Assembly (NCBI GenBank): GCA_963787195.1
Contig: CAWBCI010000079.1
Span: 62,001 to 126,000 of the forward strand
From: CAWBCI01 sp963787195
GTDB taxonomy: Bacteria > Bacteroidota > Bacteroidia > Bacteroidales > JAGOPY01
DNA length: 64,000 bases
Direction of reading: 5' to 3'
In this document: positions 38,837 to 49,400 of the stretch, piece after piece
How the letters are laid out: every line of letters begins with the position of its first letter
Numbering within the stretch: the stretch's first letter is position 1
Made by a program: the position numbers and the translations under genes
The notes under the pieces: model-generated
What the model was told of the DNA's origin: nothing
Databases searched by the model: none
The model's input: only the letters and a program-made list of their open reading frames with translations

Positions 38837-40600
38837 ATGAAAAATGCAGGAAAAAATTTTACAATCAATAATTTAAGATCAGGCTTAATAATAATAGCTT
38901 TTTCAGCTCTGTTTTTCATCAAGCCGGCTTTTTCTTTTTCCGGAACTATGGTGACTGAGCCGGATTCGACGCTTAGAAAATCTGCACCCTTGCAAATGGA
39001 GAAACCGGACCAGCCTTATGTTCATGTTTCCAGGGCCGACCAGCAAAAATCCCCGGCTTATCGATATAGTACTAAGGGATTTTTCACTTACCAGGTGAAT
39101 GTAGATGAAAACGGGGACAATATTGTAGGAGATGCCGCCAACGAACCTTCCATAGCCGTCGATCCTACCAATCCCGACATAATGGTCATAGGGTGGCGGC
39201 AGTTCAATACAGTGAACAACAACTTTCGGCAGGCTGGTTATGCGTATACCATTGACGGGGGCGTGAACTGGACCTTTCCGGGCGTCATAGAACCCGGTAT
39301 TTTCAGGTCCGATCCCGTGCTGGACTGGGATAAGGAAGGTAATATATATTACAACAGCCTGACCGTTAACGGGAATAATTATACTTGCGATGTTTACAAA
39401 TCCATAAATGGTGGAACAGACTGGGATGGTGGAACCTTTGCCCATGGTGGAGACAAGCAATGGATGGCTATTGATAAAACGACCGGCATAGGGGCCGGGA
39501 ACATTTATGAGTACTGGTCAATTGCCGCTACCAGTTGTTATCCATATTATTTCACCCGTTCCATTGACGAAAACCAGAGTTACGAAAACTGCAGCGACAG
39601 TCCTTTTAAGTATTGGGGAATCATGGAAGTTAATTCCCAGGGCGATTTATATATGTGTGGCACCAATGGCTATGATTTCGCGGTATGCAAATCCTCTAAT
39701 GCACAAGATCCTTCTTCCGAAGTTAGCTGGGATTATGACGTTACAGTTGATTTGGGCGGCAGCATTGTTAGTGGCGATGGGTCTTTCACCGTCCCGAACC
39801 CTGACGGCATTTTAGGACAAACTTCAATGGCTGTAGATACTTCCGGTCGCTCTACCGATGGCAACCTTTACCTGCTATGTTCAGTTGACCCACCCGGGAA
39901 CGACCCTTTGGATGTCATGTTTTCGCGCAGTACGGATGACGGTCAGACCTGGAGTTCACCGGTTCGTATCAATGATGATCCTGGAATTGATGCCTGGCAG
40001 TGGTTCGGTACTATGTCGGTCTCGAATGACGGCCGCATAGACGTGATCTGGCTGGATACCCGTAATTATCCAGGCTTGTTTATCTCCGAATTATATTATG
40101 CCTATTCACTTGACGGAGGTTTTTCATGGAGTGACAATATCAAACTCTCCGAACCTTTTGATCCGTATGCGGGATTTCCACAGCAGAATAAGATGGGCGA
40201 TTATTTCGATATGTTCTCGGATGAGTATGGCGCCCATTTTGCCTGGGCCAATACACTGAACGGTGAAGAGGATGTTTATTATGGATTTATAGAATCGCCT
40301 ACTACCGGGATAGCTGAACAAAATGATCTGTCACCCAATTCATCAGGGCTATCCTATAATTTCCCGAATCCTTTCAAAAATTTAACCACCATAAATTACA
40401 AAGTGCCCCAACTTGCTAATGTTTCATTAAATGTATACAATGCAAGTGGTAAACAAATTTCCAGCTTATATTCCGGACTGCAGTCCGAAGGCAATTATAA
40501 CCTGAAGTTCGATGCTAGCGGCCTTCCTGATGGGGTATATTATTACAGGTTGAAGGTTGGATCGCAGTCGGAAACGAAAAGGCTGGTGGTTTTGCGCTAG
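38837..40600 (+). CDS. Secreted sialidase-like (BNR) beta-propeller with T9SS tail
   Basis: The 587-residue protein has a signal peptide and a propeller with Asp-box-like repeats: YTIDGGVNWTFPG, KSINGGTDWDGG, RSTDDGQTWSSP and YSLDGGFSWSDN. The C-terminal 90 residues are a T9SS sorting domain (LSYNFPNPFKNLTTINY to KRLVVLR). The fold is shared by sialidases, but the Arg triad and other catalytic residues of true sialidases could not be confirmed. It may be a binding or exo-hydrolytic surface protein. Confidence 0.82.
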   Translation: MKNAGKNFTINNLRSGLIIIAFSALFFIKPAFSFSGTMVTEPDSTLRKSAPLQMEKPDQPYVHVSRADQQKSPAYRYSTKGFFTYQVNVDENGDNIVGDAANEPSIAVDPTNPDIMVIGWRQFNTVNNNFRQAGYAYTIDGGVNWTFPGVIEPGIFRSDPVLDWDKEGNIYYNSLTVNGNNYTCDVYKSINGGTDWDGGTFAHGGDKQWMAIDKTTGIGAGNIYEYWSIAATSCYPYYFTRSIDENQSYENCSDSPFKYWGIMEVNSQGDLYMCGTNGYDFAVCKSSNAQDPSSEVSWDYDVTVDLGGSIVSGDGSFTVPNPDGILGQTSMAVDTSGRSTDGNLYLLCSVDPPGNDPLDVMFSRSTDDGQTWSSPVRINDDPGIDAWQWFGTMSVSNDGRIDVIWLDTRNYPGLFISELYYAYSLDGGFSWSDNIKLSEPFDPYAGFPQQNKMGDYFDMFSDEYGAHFAWANTLNGEEDVYYGFIESPTTGIAEQNDLSPNSSGLSYNFPNPFKNLTTINYKVPQLANVSLNVYNASGKQISSLYSGLQSEGNYNLKFDASGLPDGVYYYRLKVGSQSETKRLVVLR

Positions 40601-41040
40601 GTTCACTTTACGATTATTATACTAGCCATACATTCATCATTTATCATTCATTGTACTTTATACAATTTATAAGGTATATAAATAACAAAACGGATTATCC
40701 GGGATGTTCCGTAAAACCCTGTAGCATCAAGTAATAGATGAGTAATAAAATTTATTAAAATCTAATATTATTTTATCTGTCAATATTTAAAATTTTTAGT
40801 GTTCTTTTTAAGAATATCTGAGTATTTTTGCAATAGATTCTTGCCGGTTTTATTGTTGATTAAATCAATCATCCGCCTTTAAACCCATATTTATTAAGTT
40901 ATCACTCAAATGCATAAATGCAATGTGTGATTAATTGTAACTTTTTCTGAGACGAAGGGTATAAATAGTGGCCATATAACTGACAAGTGCTGGGAAAACG
41001 CTGAAAACCCATTAAAAGAGTAAGCACAAAATTTTTTATC
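40601..41040. other. Gene-free 440 bp upstream of a surface-protein pair
   Basis: AT-rich DNA without a credible frame. TATTTTTG followed by CA at 40823-40830 is a plausible -7 element for the 41041 gene; a -33 element is not clear. The leader would be about 205 nt. Confidence 0.5.
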
Positions 41041-42564
41041 ATGGAAAAAAAGATTGCAACCAAAACGCTGGCAGCTTTTGCCATTTTATTACTTGTGTCC
41101 CTCAACCTGATAGCGCAAGTACCTCAATCATTCAACTACCAGGCTGTATTACGTGACGGAGCTGGATTGATTATGCAGGATGAATATCTTACAATGAAAT
41201 TTACTATTCACCAGACAAGTCCGACAGGTACTGTTGTTTATGAAGAAGTAAAAGATACAACTACCAATAATTTTGGTCTGGTGAATTTACAGATCGGAAA
41301 AGGTATCCCCACAACCGGAACATTTTCAGCTATACCATGGGAATCGGGCCCATTTTTCATGCAGGTCAGGGCAAATGCCGGGGCCGGCTATATTGATCTC
41401 GGTACCACACAATTTTATTCTGTTCCATTTGCCCTCGTAGCTGATACAGTATTGCACGGTGGCGGAGGTGGAGCCGGAGACAACTGGGGAACCCAGGTAG
41501 CCATAACAGATCCGACTTTAGCAGGAGATGGGACCACGGAAAATCCTTTGAGTATCGCGCAGCAGGATGCAACTGACGGACAGGTGCTTGCCTGGGACGG
41601 CACTACATGGGGCCCTGCGGATCTGGAATCCGGAGCCAGCCTGATAATAATAGATACCTCTAATTACACGACTTTAATACCAGGGGATGATCAGATTATC
41701 AACATACATGGCATTATTGTCCTGGAAGATAACTATGATAATTTAAGTGACAATAATACTTTTGTAAGCGGCGGCACAATCGACGGAGATAACTTATATA
41801 CTGTGACATTCGGCGAAAATAACGTGATCAGCAATGCGAATTTCATGAATGTTGCCATTGAAGGTACCAATACCCAGTTCCTGAACTGTACATTCACAAA
41901 TGTCACTTTATTACCCGACGCATGTAGCCTCACCGGATGCACGATAATTGATTCGGACCTTGGCAGCGATAATACGATTGGATACGTTGTGAACAGTCAT
42001 CTGTCCAATTCTACAATACCCGACCTGCAAAAAATCTCAAATTCAAGTATATCAAGTACAACGATCGGAAGTTCTATCTATTTACTGGATTTAGCCTCTA
42101 ATAATAGTTTCGTAAATAATTCCATCGTATATCTTTCGGGAGCTTTCAGTGGCAATAATTGCACTGATACCAGGATATTGGGAACTTGCAGCGAACTTTC
42201 GGCAATCAATATCAACGGAAATATATTTACAGCCAATGCACTGGCCACCAATACTATTGAAATTGATGTCACCGGCTCAAACCGCTACAGTGTAATCATT
42301 TCCAATAATACTTTTTACGGCAACTCAACTTCTCCGGTCGGGGAACATATTAAAATCAACGGTACTTACAGTGGGACCAGATTTGCAACTAAAATTTCCA
42401 ACAATATAGCTATAGGAGGTGCGCCGGCTGCCACCCAGTTTATTACTATTAATACCACAGGACCTGTATTCCATACCGTAAGCGATAATGACTATATGTA
42501 TACCGGCGCATTAGGTGTAAGCAATACGACCTACATTACTGAGAGAAATAATATCGGATACTAA
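41041..42564 (+). CDS. Secreted protein with hemagglutinin-like N-domain and beta-helix
   Basis: The 507-residue protein has a signal peptide, then the Bacteroidota surface-protein start APQSFNYQAVLRDG-like segment (VPQSFNYQAVLRDGAG), with TGTVVYEEVKDTTT and FYSVPFALVADTV. The second half (about residues 200-500) is rich in short Asn/Ser/Thr strands with regular spacing (ILNCTFTNVTLL, NTIEIDVTGSNRYSVIISNN), typical of a right-handed beta-helix. No sorting tail is visible. The next gene, 11 bp away, is a small T9SS-tail protein, so the two probably act together. Confidence 0.75.
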   Translation: MEKKIATKTLAAFAILLLVSLNLIAQVPQSFNYQAVLRDGAGLIMQDEYLTMKFTIHQTSPTGTVVYEEVKDTTTNNFGLVNLQIGKGIPTTGTFSAIPWESGPFFMQVRANAGAGYIDLGTTQFYSVPFALVADTVLHGGGGGAGDNWGTQVAITDPTLAGDGTTENPLSIAQQDATDGQVLAWDGTTWGPADLESGASLIIIDTSNYTTLIPGDDQIINIHGIIVLEDNYDNLSDNNTFVSGGTIDGDNLYTVTFGENNVISNANFMNVAIEGTNTQFLNCTFTNVTLLPDACSLTGCTIIDSDLGSDNTIGYVVNSHLSNSTIPDLQKISNSSISSTTIGSSIYLLDLASNNSFVNNSIVYLSGAFSGNNCTDTRILGTCSELSAININGNIFTANALATNTIEIDVTGSNRYSVIISNNTFYGNSTSPVGEHIKINGTYSGTRFATKISNNIAIGGAPAATQFITINTTGPVFHTVSDNDYMYTGALGVSNTTYITERNNIGY

Positions 42565-42575
42565 AAGTGAAGAAA

Positions 42576-43082
42576 ATGAAAAACATAATAGCCGTATTTA
42601 CATTGGTTTTATGCTGGAATATTTCTTCCGCACAGATCAGCATAGAAAGGCAGGTTATAGGAGCCGCAGGCTTCCTGTCGGCCCCCGGAACCCTGCAGTC
42701 ATCTATTACTGTCGGTGAAATTTTTACTGCGACTTCTTCGCAGGAAACACTGATAATCACCCAGGGTTTTCAACAACCCGATACCCTTATTCATGTTGGC
42801 CTAAAAAGCCCGGATAATCCCATTACCAGATTTTCAATATATCCGAATCCCACGATGGACCGGGTGATCCTTGAATTTGTATTGGATCAGCCTATGAAAA
42901 TCGGGATAGATATTTACAACCAGTTTGGACAGCAATTGACACAAAATTCAGAGCTAAGCGTCCGGGATAATTTCAAACAGGAGCTGGATTTCTCCGGATT
43001 TCCCGCAGGTAATTATTTTGTTGTTGTAAAATCTGCCAACGGGAGCTTGTACAAAGGGTTTAAGGTGCAGAAGGTGGATTAG
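42576..43082 (+). CDS. Small T9SS-tail protein
   Basis: From ATG 42576 the protein is 168 residues (a GTG nine bases earlier, only 2 bp after the previous stop, is an alternative). It has a signal peptide (MKNIIAVFTLVLCWNISSAQ), a short beta-rich middle (VIGAAGFLSAPGTLQSSITV) and a T9SS domain (FSIYPNPTMDRVILEF to GFKVQKVD). The stop lies within the first unit of a 7-bp repeat. Confidence 0.8.
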   Translation: MKNIIAVFTLVLCWNISSAQISIERQVIGAAGFLSAPGTLQSSITVGEIFTATSSQETLIITQGFQQPDTLIHVGLKSPDNPITRFSIYPNPTMDRVILEFVLDQPMKIGIDIYNQFGQQLTQNSELSVRDNFKQELDFSGFPAGNYFVVVKSANGSLYKGFKVQKVD

Positions 43083-43116
43083 TCAGCAGTCAGCAGTCAG
43101 CAGTCAGCAGTCAGCA
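43080..43116 (+). repeat. 7-bp tandem array, unit AGTCAGC, starting at a stop codon
   Basis: Five copies in a row, the first sharing its AG with the TAG stop of the preceding gene. The unit and its orientation relative to the gene are those of the pyrB array at 9551-9605. Confidence 0.95.
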
Positions 43117-43479
43117 AGAAAGACTAACAGCGTGATGACAACAGTACATAAAGAGCGTAGCCGCCGGTCGTGAATGGCGGTAAGGATGGATTTGCAATAT
43201 ATATTTAAGCCCCGGTGTACGAGCCGGGGTTTTTTATTGGATTTTTATTAAGTGCCAGGTTCCAGGTATAGAATTATGCGACTAACGACTAACGACTGCT
43301 CTCGCCTTCCTTATCACTTTTTTAAAATTGAATGACCGGATTTAAAACTTTTTGATTTCGTCTTTGTTTTACTAAGTTGGAATATTTATTAAAATAAATA
43401 AGTCGTGGAGGCCAGAATCCACTTTAAAAAACGGGGCGGAACTGAAAAGCCAGATGAGTAGGAAATAAAAATTATTATC
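43117..43479. other. Gene-free stretch with a terminator and word repeats
   Basis: After the 7-bp array the stretch holds a terminator at 43210-43236 and, around 43278-43300, words of the type GACTAACGACTAACGACTG. The rest, up to the DUF4242 gene, is AT-rich with no supportable gene. Confidence 0.6.
43210..43236 (+). terminator. Rho-independent terminator after the surface-protein pair
   Basis: CCCCGG pairs with CCGGGG across an 8-nt loop, followed by six T. It is 127 bp past the stop, beyond the 7-bp array. Confidence 0.8.
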
Positions 43480-43752
43480 ATGCCTAAGTATTTGATTGAA
43501 AGGGAAATCCCAAATGCAGGCAAACTGACAGCCGAACAATTGAAGGCTATTTCACAAACTTCATGTGGAGTCATTGAAAAATTGGGGCCACAGATACAAT
43601 GGATTCAAAGTTATGTCGCCGCTGACAAAATATACTGCGTTTACATAGCACCCAACGAAGAGATGATAAGGGAACATGCAAAACAAGGAGGATTTCCGGC
43701 GAACGTAGTTACTAAAGTATCTACAATCATCGACCCGACTACTGCAGAATAA
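43480..43752 (+). CDS. DUF4242 family protein
   Basis: The 90-residue protein MPKYLIEREIPNAGKL... has the DUF4242 pattern of a short ferredoxin-like fold, with ISQTSCGVIEKLG and IQWIQSYVAADKIYCVYIAP. Members are small, and one homologous family binds nickel; here His is limited (REHAKQGGF), so binding is unsure. It is a stand-alone gene. Confidence 0.82.
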   Translation: MPKYLIEREIPNAGKLTAEQLKAISQTSCGVIEKLGPQIQWIQSYVAADKIYCVYIAPNEEMIREHAKQGGFPANVVTKVSTIIDPTTAE

Positions 43753-43839
43753 ATCCGGAAGATAAAAATCGGGGACCTATATTCAGTGAATCCAAAAGAA
43801 ATGTGGTTTTAGTGAGAAGCGTGGCCAAAGCGACATTCA

Positions 43840-43910
43840 ATCTTTATTTTCTTGCTTTCCCACTTTATCACCATATCACCTTATCACTTTCTTACAATCC
43901 CCTCAGACTT
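43840..43910 (+). repeat. Short-word repeats before the methyltransferase gene
   Basis: Words CCACTTTATCACCATATC and CACCTTATCACTTTC occur in succession in the 88 bp after the DUF4242 gene. A related word block (TTCCACTATTCCACCTTATC) occurs at about 45160-45185. Confidence 0.6.
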
Positions 43911-43962
43911 TTCTCCCCTAACTTTGTTTACTAAGAAAAACAAACCTCTCAATCAGCAAACA

Positions 43963-44580
43963 ATGAGTTTCGATCAAGATGCAAAAACCTGGGACAATGA
44001 TCCTGGTAAAGTGAAGCGGGCTTCTGCCTTAGCTGATGAAATCAGGAATTTCTTAAATCCGGATAGCAGAGGCGCTGCCTTTGAATTTGGCTGCGGGACA
44101 GGGCTTTTAAGTTTTTTCCTGAAAGATGATTTTAAATCCATCACCCTGGCCGACACATCTGCCGGGATGATCGAAGTGCTGAAGGAAAAGATCATAGCAC
44201 AGGATATCACCAACTTCAAGCCTTTACATATTGATCTATTTAAGGAAGAACTTTCGCATGGTCAGTTCGACACAATCTTCACCCTGATGACCCTGCATCA
44301 TGTTAAAGATATAGCCGGCATCCTGAAGATCTTCCACAGCCTGGTGAAACCAGGCGGCACGGTCTGCATCGCCGACCTGGATAAGGAAGACGGCAGCTTC
44401 CATGCGAAACACCCCGACTTCGACGGACATAAAGGCTTTGACCGGAAGGAGCTCGAAGCCAAATTAATTGCAGCAGGTTTCCAGCCGGTGCATTATGGCA
44501 TTTTTTATACGATTGAGCGTGGAAACGGAAGCTATGTGAAAAAATATCCGATCTTTTTGATGATCGGGCGGAGGGTTTGA
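43963..44580 (+). CDS. Class I SAM-dependent methyltransferase
   Basis: The protein from ATG 43963 is 205 residues and starts SFDQDAKTWDNDPGKVKRA. The SAM-binding loop is FEFGCGTGLLSFFL, followed by the acidic residue in ITLADTSAGMIEVL and FDTIFTLMTLHHVKD. It belongs to the broad class that includes UbiE and Tam; the substrate cannot be told. An upstream in-frame ATG at 43852 would add residues from low-complexity DNA and is rejected. The last 36 bp are duplicated about 335 bp downstream. Confidence 0.85.
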   Translation: MSFDQDAKTWDNDPGKVKRASALADEIRNFLNPDSRGAAFEFGCGTGLLSFFLKDDFKSITLADTSAGMIEVLKEKIIAQDITNFKPLHIDLFKEELSHGQFDTIFTLMTLHHVKDIAGILKIFHSLVKPGGTVCIADLDKEDGSFHAKHPDFDGHKGFDRKELEAKLIAAGFQPVHYGIFYTIERGNGSYVKKYPIFLMIGRRV

Positions 44581-44792
44581 GCCCTTGGTTGGTTTGGCAG
44601 CCTTTTGTAGATTTAACTGGGATGAAAATGTACTATTTATTATGTGCAATATACTATGTGCTAAGCATATACTTATCAATGAACCATCCTTAAAACATAT
44701 TAAATAGTAAATATAATATAGTAAATATTAAATAGGATTTTAAAATAATACATTTAAAATATTATATATTAAATAGTATATAAAAACCTTTC
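44545..44792 (+). repeat. Direct repeat, copy 1, including the methyltransferase 3' end
   Basis: The segment begins within the last 36 coding bases (YPIFLMIGRRV then stop) and continues through CCCTTGGTTGGTTTGGCAGCC and a long AT-rich part with AAATAGTAAATATAATATAG words. Copy 2 is at 44880-45110; a decayed third copy is at 56049-56300. Confidence 0.9.
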
Positions 44793-45565
44793 ACGCGGCT
44801 ATATATCAGGATTTACCTTCACCGATTATTTTCTCAAGTACAATACAATTATCCTCTAACTATAGAGAATATAATGCGGTATCCGATCTTTTTGATGATC
44901 GGGCGGCGGGTTTGAGCCCTTGGTTGGTTTGGCAGCCTTTTATAGATCTATTTGGGTGAATGTTCTTTTTGTTATGTGCTAAGTGTTTTCTTATCAATTA
45001 GCTATCCTTAAAACATATTAAATAGTAAATATAATATAGTAAATATTAAATAGGATTTTACTATAATACATTTAAAATATTATATATTAAATAGTATATA
45101 AAAACCTTTCTAAACGCCGCTATCATTGGATTTCCGTGAATCAATCACAATTCTCTATTCCACTATTCCACCTTATCACCTTTCCACTCAATTCTCTTAA
45201 AATCTGCTATTTAGACGCTATATAAATTTTATGTTAATATGAAAGTGCTGTACATCTATAGCTTGCTGAATTTAAGTAAGTTATATTTAGTCCGCCCTTA
45301 CTGTATTGGGAGACTGCCGTGATTTATGCTTTGTTTTTCGCAAAATTCTTGTAAATTTAGTCTGCCTGGAAAATTAGCTACTTTTTACTGCCTTCACTAT
45401 TTCCTTTTATTATTAGAGCACAAAGAAATTATTCATGAGATTATTTCTTTGCACATGTGGGTTTAAAATAACCCAATGAGGGACATAGGATTTATGCCAT
45501 TCTGATCTAACTCTGAATATTTCCAGAGATCTCAATTGAAGACTTTTCAGGATAATTGACATTTA
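44581..45565. other. Gene-free 985 bp of repeats
   Basis: The stretch holds both copies of the direct repeat and, at 45421-45451, an imperfect inverted repeat CAAAGAAAT...ATTTCTTTG about 115 bp before the first anchor-J gene, which could be an operator. No gene is seen. Confidence 0.7.
44880..45110 (+). repeat. Direct repeat, copy 2, with coding relic
   Basis: It begins with the same TATCCGATCTTTTTGATGAT as the methyltransferase end, including the RRV-stop codons. It aligns with copy 1 across its length with few differences and one shortened spot around position 44945-44990. Confidence 0.9.
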
Positions 45566-45589
45566 ATGAACCACTTAAAATCCGGAAAC

Positions 45590-46372
45590 ATGAAAAGAGT
45601 AAAATTACTGTTATTAGTTATTTCAATAATTATCAGCAGCAAGCTTACATCCCAGGTCGCTGTGAACACAGATGGAAGCAAGGCCTCGGGCTCGGCAATT
45701 TTGGACATAAAAAGTGACACCAAAGGCTTTCTGATCCCCCGCATGAGCCAGGCCCAGATTGCGGCGATCATTAACCCTGCCGATGGACTCCAGGTTTATA
45801 ACAGCGATGATGGCAAGCTCTATGGTTTTGTCCGGGCTGACAATGAGTGGAAGGAAATTGCATATGGCACGGCTAACATAATTCCCCCCTATTTTATGCC
45901 TATACCTTTCTTGGATGATTTTGAATCTGAAAATGATACCGACTTTGAATTTTGGACCGCCGAGAATATTGAAGGTTGGCACTATTGGCATGTGATTGCC
46001 TGGGGAGGAAACAACGGCGCTCATTGTATGCGCTTCGAAAATACCGATATAATTCAGGATGATTGGCTCATCACAAAAGCTGTAGTTTGCGAAGGTGCTG
46101 ATCAGATACAGATCAGCTTCAATCATTTTTTCTTTGGCAACCGGCTTAACAAACCTACCTTATTATATACCAGCCAGTACAATGGCAATGCCGCCCAGTC
46201 TGTCTGGACAGAACTGGATTATAGCCTCGGTGAAAATGAAAACGAATGGTATAGCACCGGTAATATTATCCTTCAAAACCCTGGCGATGTTCTTTATTTT
46301 GCATTCCATTACCAGTCTGACGCGGAAAATTCGATCTATTTCTTGCTGGATAATTTTAGCATTTCGGAATAA
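45590..46372 (+). CDS. Secreted choice-of-anchor-J protein
   Basis: The protein from ATG 45590 is 260 residues. It has a signal peptide and then a Bacteroidota surface start: VAVNTDGSKASGSAILDIKS, TKGFLIPRMSQAQIAAI and GLQVYNSDDGKLYGFV. It then carries one choice-of-anchor-J / MAM-like domain: DDFESENDTDFEFWTAEN, QDDWLITKAVVC and YFLLDNFSISE. It is about 60 bp before a long paralogue that has the same N-terminal half. No T9SS tail is present. Confidence 0.8.
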   Translation: MKRVKLLLLVISIIISSKLTSQVAVNTDGSKASGSAILDIKSDTKGFLIPRMSQAQIAAIINPADGLQVYNSDDGKLYGFVRADNEWKEIAYGTANIIPPYFMPIPFLDDFESENDTDFEFWTAENIEGWHYWHVIAWGGNNGAHCMRFENTDIIQDDWLITKAVVCEGADQIQISFNHFFFGNRLNKPTLLYTSQYNGNAAQSVWTELDYSLGENENEWYSTGNIILQNPGDVLYFAFHYQSDAENSIYFLLDNFSISE

Positions 46373-46432
46373 ATGCAGCCAATCCCGTGGAAGTTCTGAA
46401 AGTTTAAGATTATTTATTTTAAAGATTGCAAG

Positions 46433-49400
46433 ATGAAAAATATTAGACCTTTGATAATGGCCCTGGTTTTATTGCTAAGCTTCAATTTAACAGCCCAGAT
46501 AGCCATAAATAACGAAAATAGCGCAGCGGCCGGTTCTGCCGTTTTAGATTTGAGCAGTACTACCAGGGGTTTTTTAATGCCAAGGATGACCGGGGCCCAG
46601 ATAGCAGCGATAGTAAACCCCGCCGATGGTTTGCAGGTATATAATACTGATGACGGAAAACGATATATTTTCGTTATGTCCGCTAATCAATGGAAAGCAA
46701 TTGCCTATGGCACAGCTAACATCATTCCACCCTATTTTATTCCTATGCCTTTCTTTGATGACTTTGAATCTGAAGATGATGTCTCCTTTGAATATTGGAC
46801 AGCTGAGAATATTGAAGGCTGGCACTATTGGCATGTGATTGCCTGGGGAGGAAACAACGGCGATCATTGTATGCGCTTCGAAAATACCGATATCGTCCAG
46901 GATGACTGGCTCCTTACCAAACCAATATACTACGAAGGGGATCATCAGCTTAAAATCACTTTTGATACCTGGTTTCATGGCGATAGAATACAGCCAACAC
47001 TGTTATATACTACTCAATACAACGGGAATGCGAGTGAATCCACCTGGACGGAGCTGAATTATAGCCTTGGTGAAAATGAATACGAATGGTATAGTTCAGG
47101 TGAACTTATACTTGATAAGCCCGGTAATGTCCTCTATTTTGCCTTTCATTACCAGTCTGATCTTGAGAATTCCATCTACATTCTACTCGACAATTTCAGT
47201 GTTACGGAATACATCCCGCCTGTCGAATATGAACATGTAGCTAATTCGGAACATTTTGCATACTATAACAGTATCGATGGGGAAGAAGATTTTTATCTCC
47301 AGGTCCAGGATATACTGGAGGCTAAATACCAGAACTATGTTTCACTTTGGGACCGCCCGGGCCGTGCTTCGGTTTTTCCCTTTGATACCCTGATCAGCGT
47401 CCGCTTTTGTCAGAGGGATAATATTCCTTCTTTTAATGAAAATACGCCCGGCTGGAAATGCGGCAGCATCAATTTCTCAGGACATGAAATTTATCTCTCT
47501 CCCTTGAATACAGCAGATCAGCAAGACTATTATGGTGACCTGGCTTCTTTAGCTGCTAACCAGGTCTCACAGCTTGCACTGACTGGGAAATTTTACAGGA
47601 ACAATGATAATAATTATGATGACTGGTACCTGGAAGGTTTCGGCTTATATGAGATGGCTTACCGGCCTTCCCGGGATGATCTCCTGCAAAAACTTAACGA
47701 TTTGGGTACTGAGGAACCTCCGGTTGAAAGCCTGACCGATATTTCACAGCTCAACCTTCCCGGTAATAAAGATCTGATGGCCAGTTTGTTCGAGTCGAAA
47801 GCCCTGGTTGGGTGTTATTATCACATTTCCAGTTATAATGATCTTTATAACTGGTGGGTACTTCTTGATCATTATTATATACAGGAAGGAAGTGAGAGAA
47901 TCCGTTTAATCTATGCCACTGATAATTTTAATTATTATGGGAATGAATATGAGATTCCTTTTATAGAAGATTTGGCACTGGACATGGAGGGACAGTTCCA
48001 GATGCAGGAAAGCCGCTTTGAAATTGAGATCCATCACAAGGTCAATGTTTGTATATATGAAGTAGAAGTAGGATTGGAAATGAGCAATCGTACCGATTTC
48101 CAGGGCGTTTGCTGCGGTGCTGATAGAATCTCTTGCCTGCCTATGCGCATTCCGGATGATTATAGCCTGATGCATCACGAATTCATGCACGTCCTTGTCA
48201 ATATTTTAAGCCGGTACGAACCGGGGCAGTTCCTTAATGAAGGCCTTGCTGAAAGCACCGACGGCTTTATGCCGGATGAAGAAATGCCCTATCACCGTTA
48301 TAAAATTCAGGGTCTTTATTTCCATTACCAGAACAAATATTTCAGGGAACCCACTTTTCTTGAAATAGTTGATAATGCGGAAGCGTACGTGGAAGAGGAT
48401 CCTTTTTGGGTGGATGCCTATGCACTGGGCGAAATGTACTGGCGCTTCATGTTCGACAAATACCCTAGCTGGATACTGATCAAGGAATTTCTGATGGGTG
48501 GTCGGGACTGGACGGTTTTCAGCGGCAGGACCATGGAGGAGGAAGGGGCGGAATTTATTCAGTTCATGAAAGAACTGGCCTTTGTGGGGCCGCCTCTTGA
48601 TACCCTGGCCATTCCTTTTTATGAGGATTTTGAAACGGATTTCGACGGTTGGACCCTCATGCGTTACGGGGCGGATGACCACTGGCAGATTCAGGAAAAT
48701 GCCGGTATAGACGATAGCTATTGCGCTTTTGCTGTTGACCCTTACTGGCTTGAAGAGAAAGATGTGGATTCCTGGCTGGTATCTCCCCCTTTGAATGCCA
48801 CCGATTCCTCCGAACTTGAAGTAAGTTTCATGTACAAGCAATTCGGACAAGGCATAAAACCGGAGATCTATTACGGGGCCGATTTCACGAGTCCTGTCGA
48901 GTCGACAGACTGGATTTTGGTAAACTCAGCAGCCTGGGATGCGCAGGAAGGAGTCTGGGATTCTATAAAGTTTACTATCGTAGACCCTCCTGAGCGATTA
49001 TTCGTGGCTATCAGGTTTATTTCGGAAGAAGGAAATTTTGCCACATACATCGTAGATAATTTCAGTGTACATGGCCCAACCCCGCCGGAGTATACCGAAC
49101 TGCCTTTTTATGATGATTTTGAAGAAAGTATTGGGGAAGATGCTGTTTTTCTGAACTGGACCGGCATTAACCTGGAAGGTTGGAATTTCTGGCATATTAT
49201 CCCCTGGGGCGGAATAGGTGGCAGCCAGTGCATGCGCTTTGAAAATTCCGACATAGTCCAGGACGATTGGCTCATCACAAATCCAATAAATTGTGAGTCA
49301 ACCGATACCTTGCGGATAAGCTTCAACCATTATTACTGGGGTGATCTTATAAAACCGGTCCTGGTGTATACCAATCAATTTAACGGAGATCCCGGTCAGT

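Noticed and set aside
43852..43962. 37-residue N-terminal extension of the methyltransferase
   Set aside because: Encoded by short-word repeats; the ATG at 43963 starts the conserved part.
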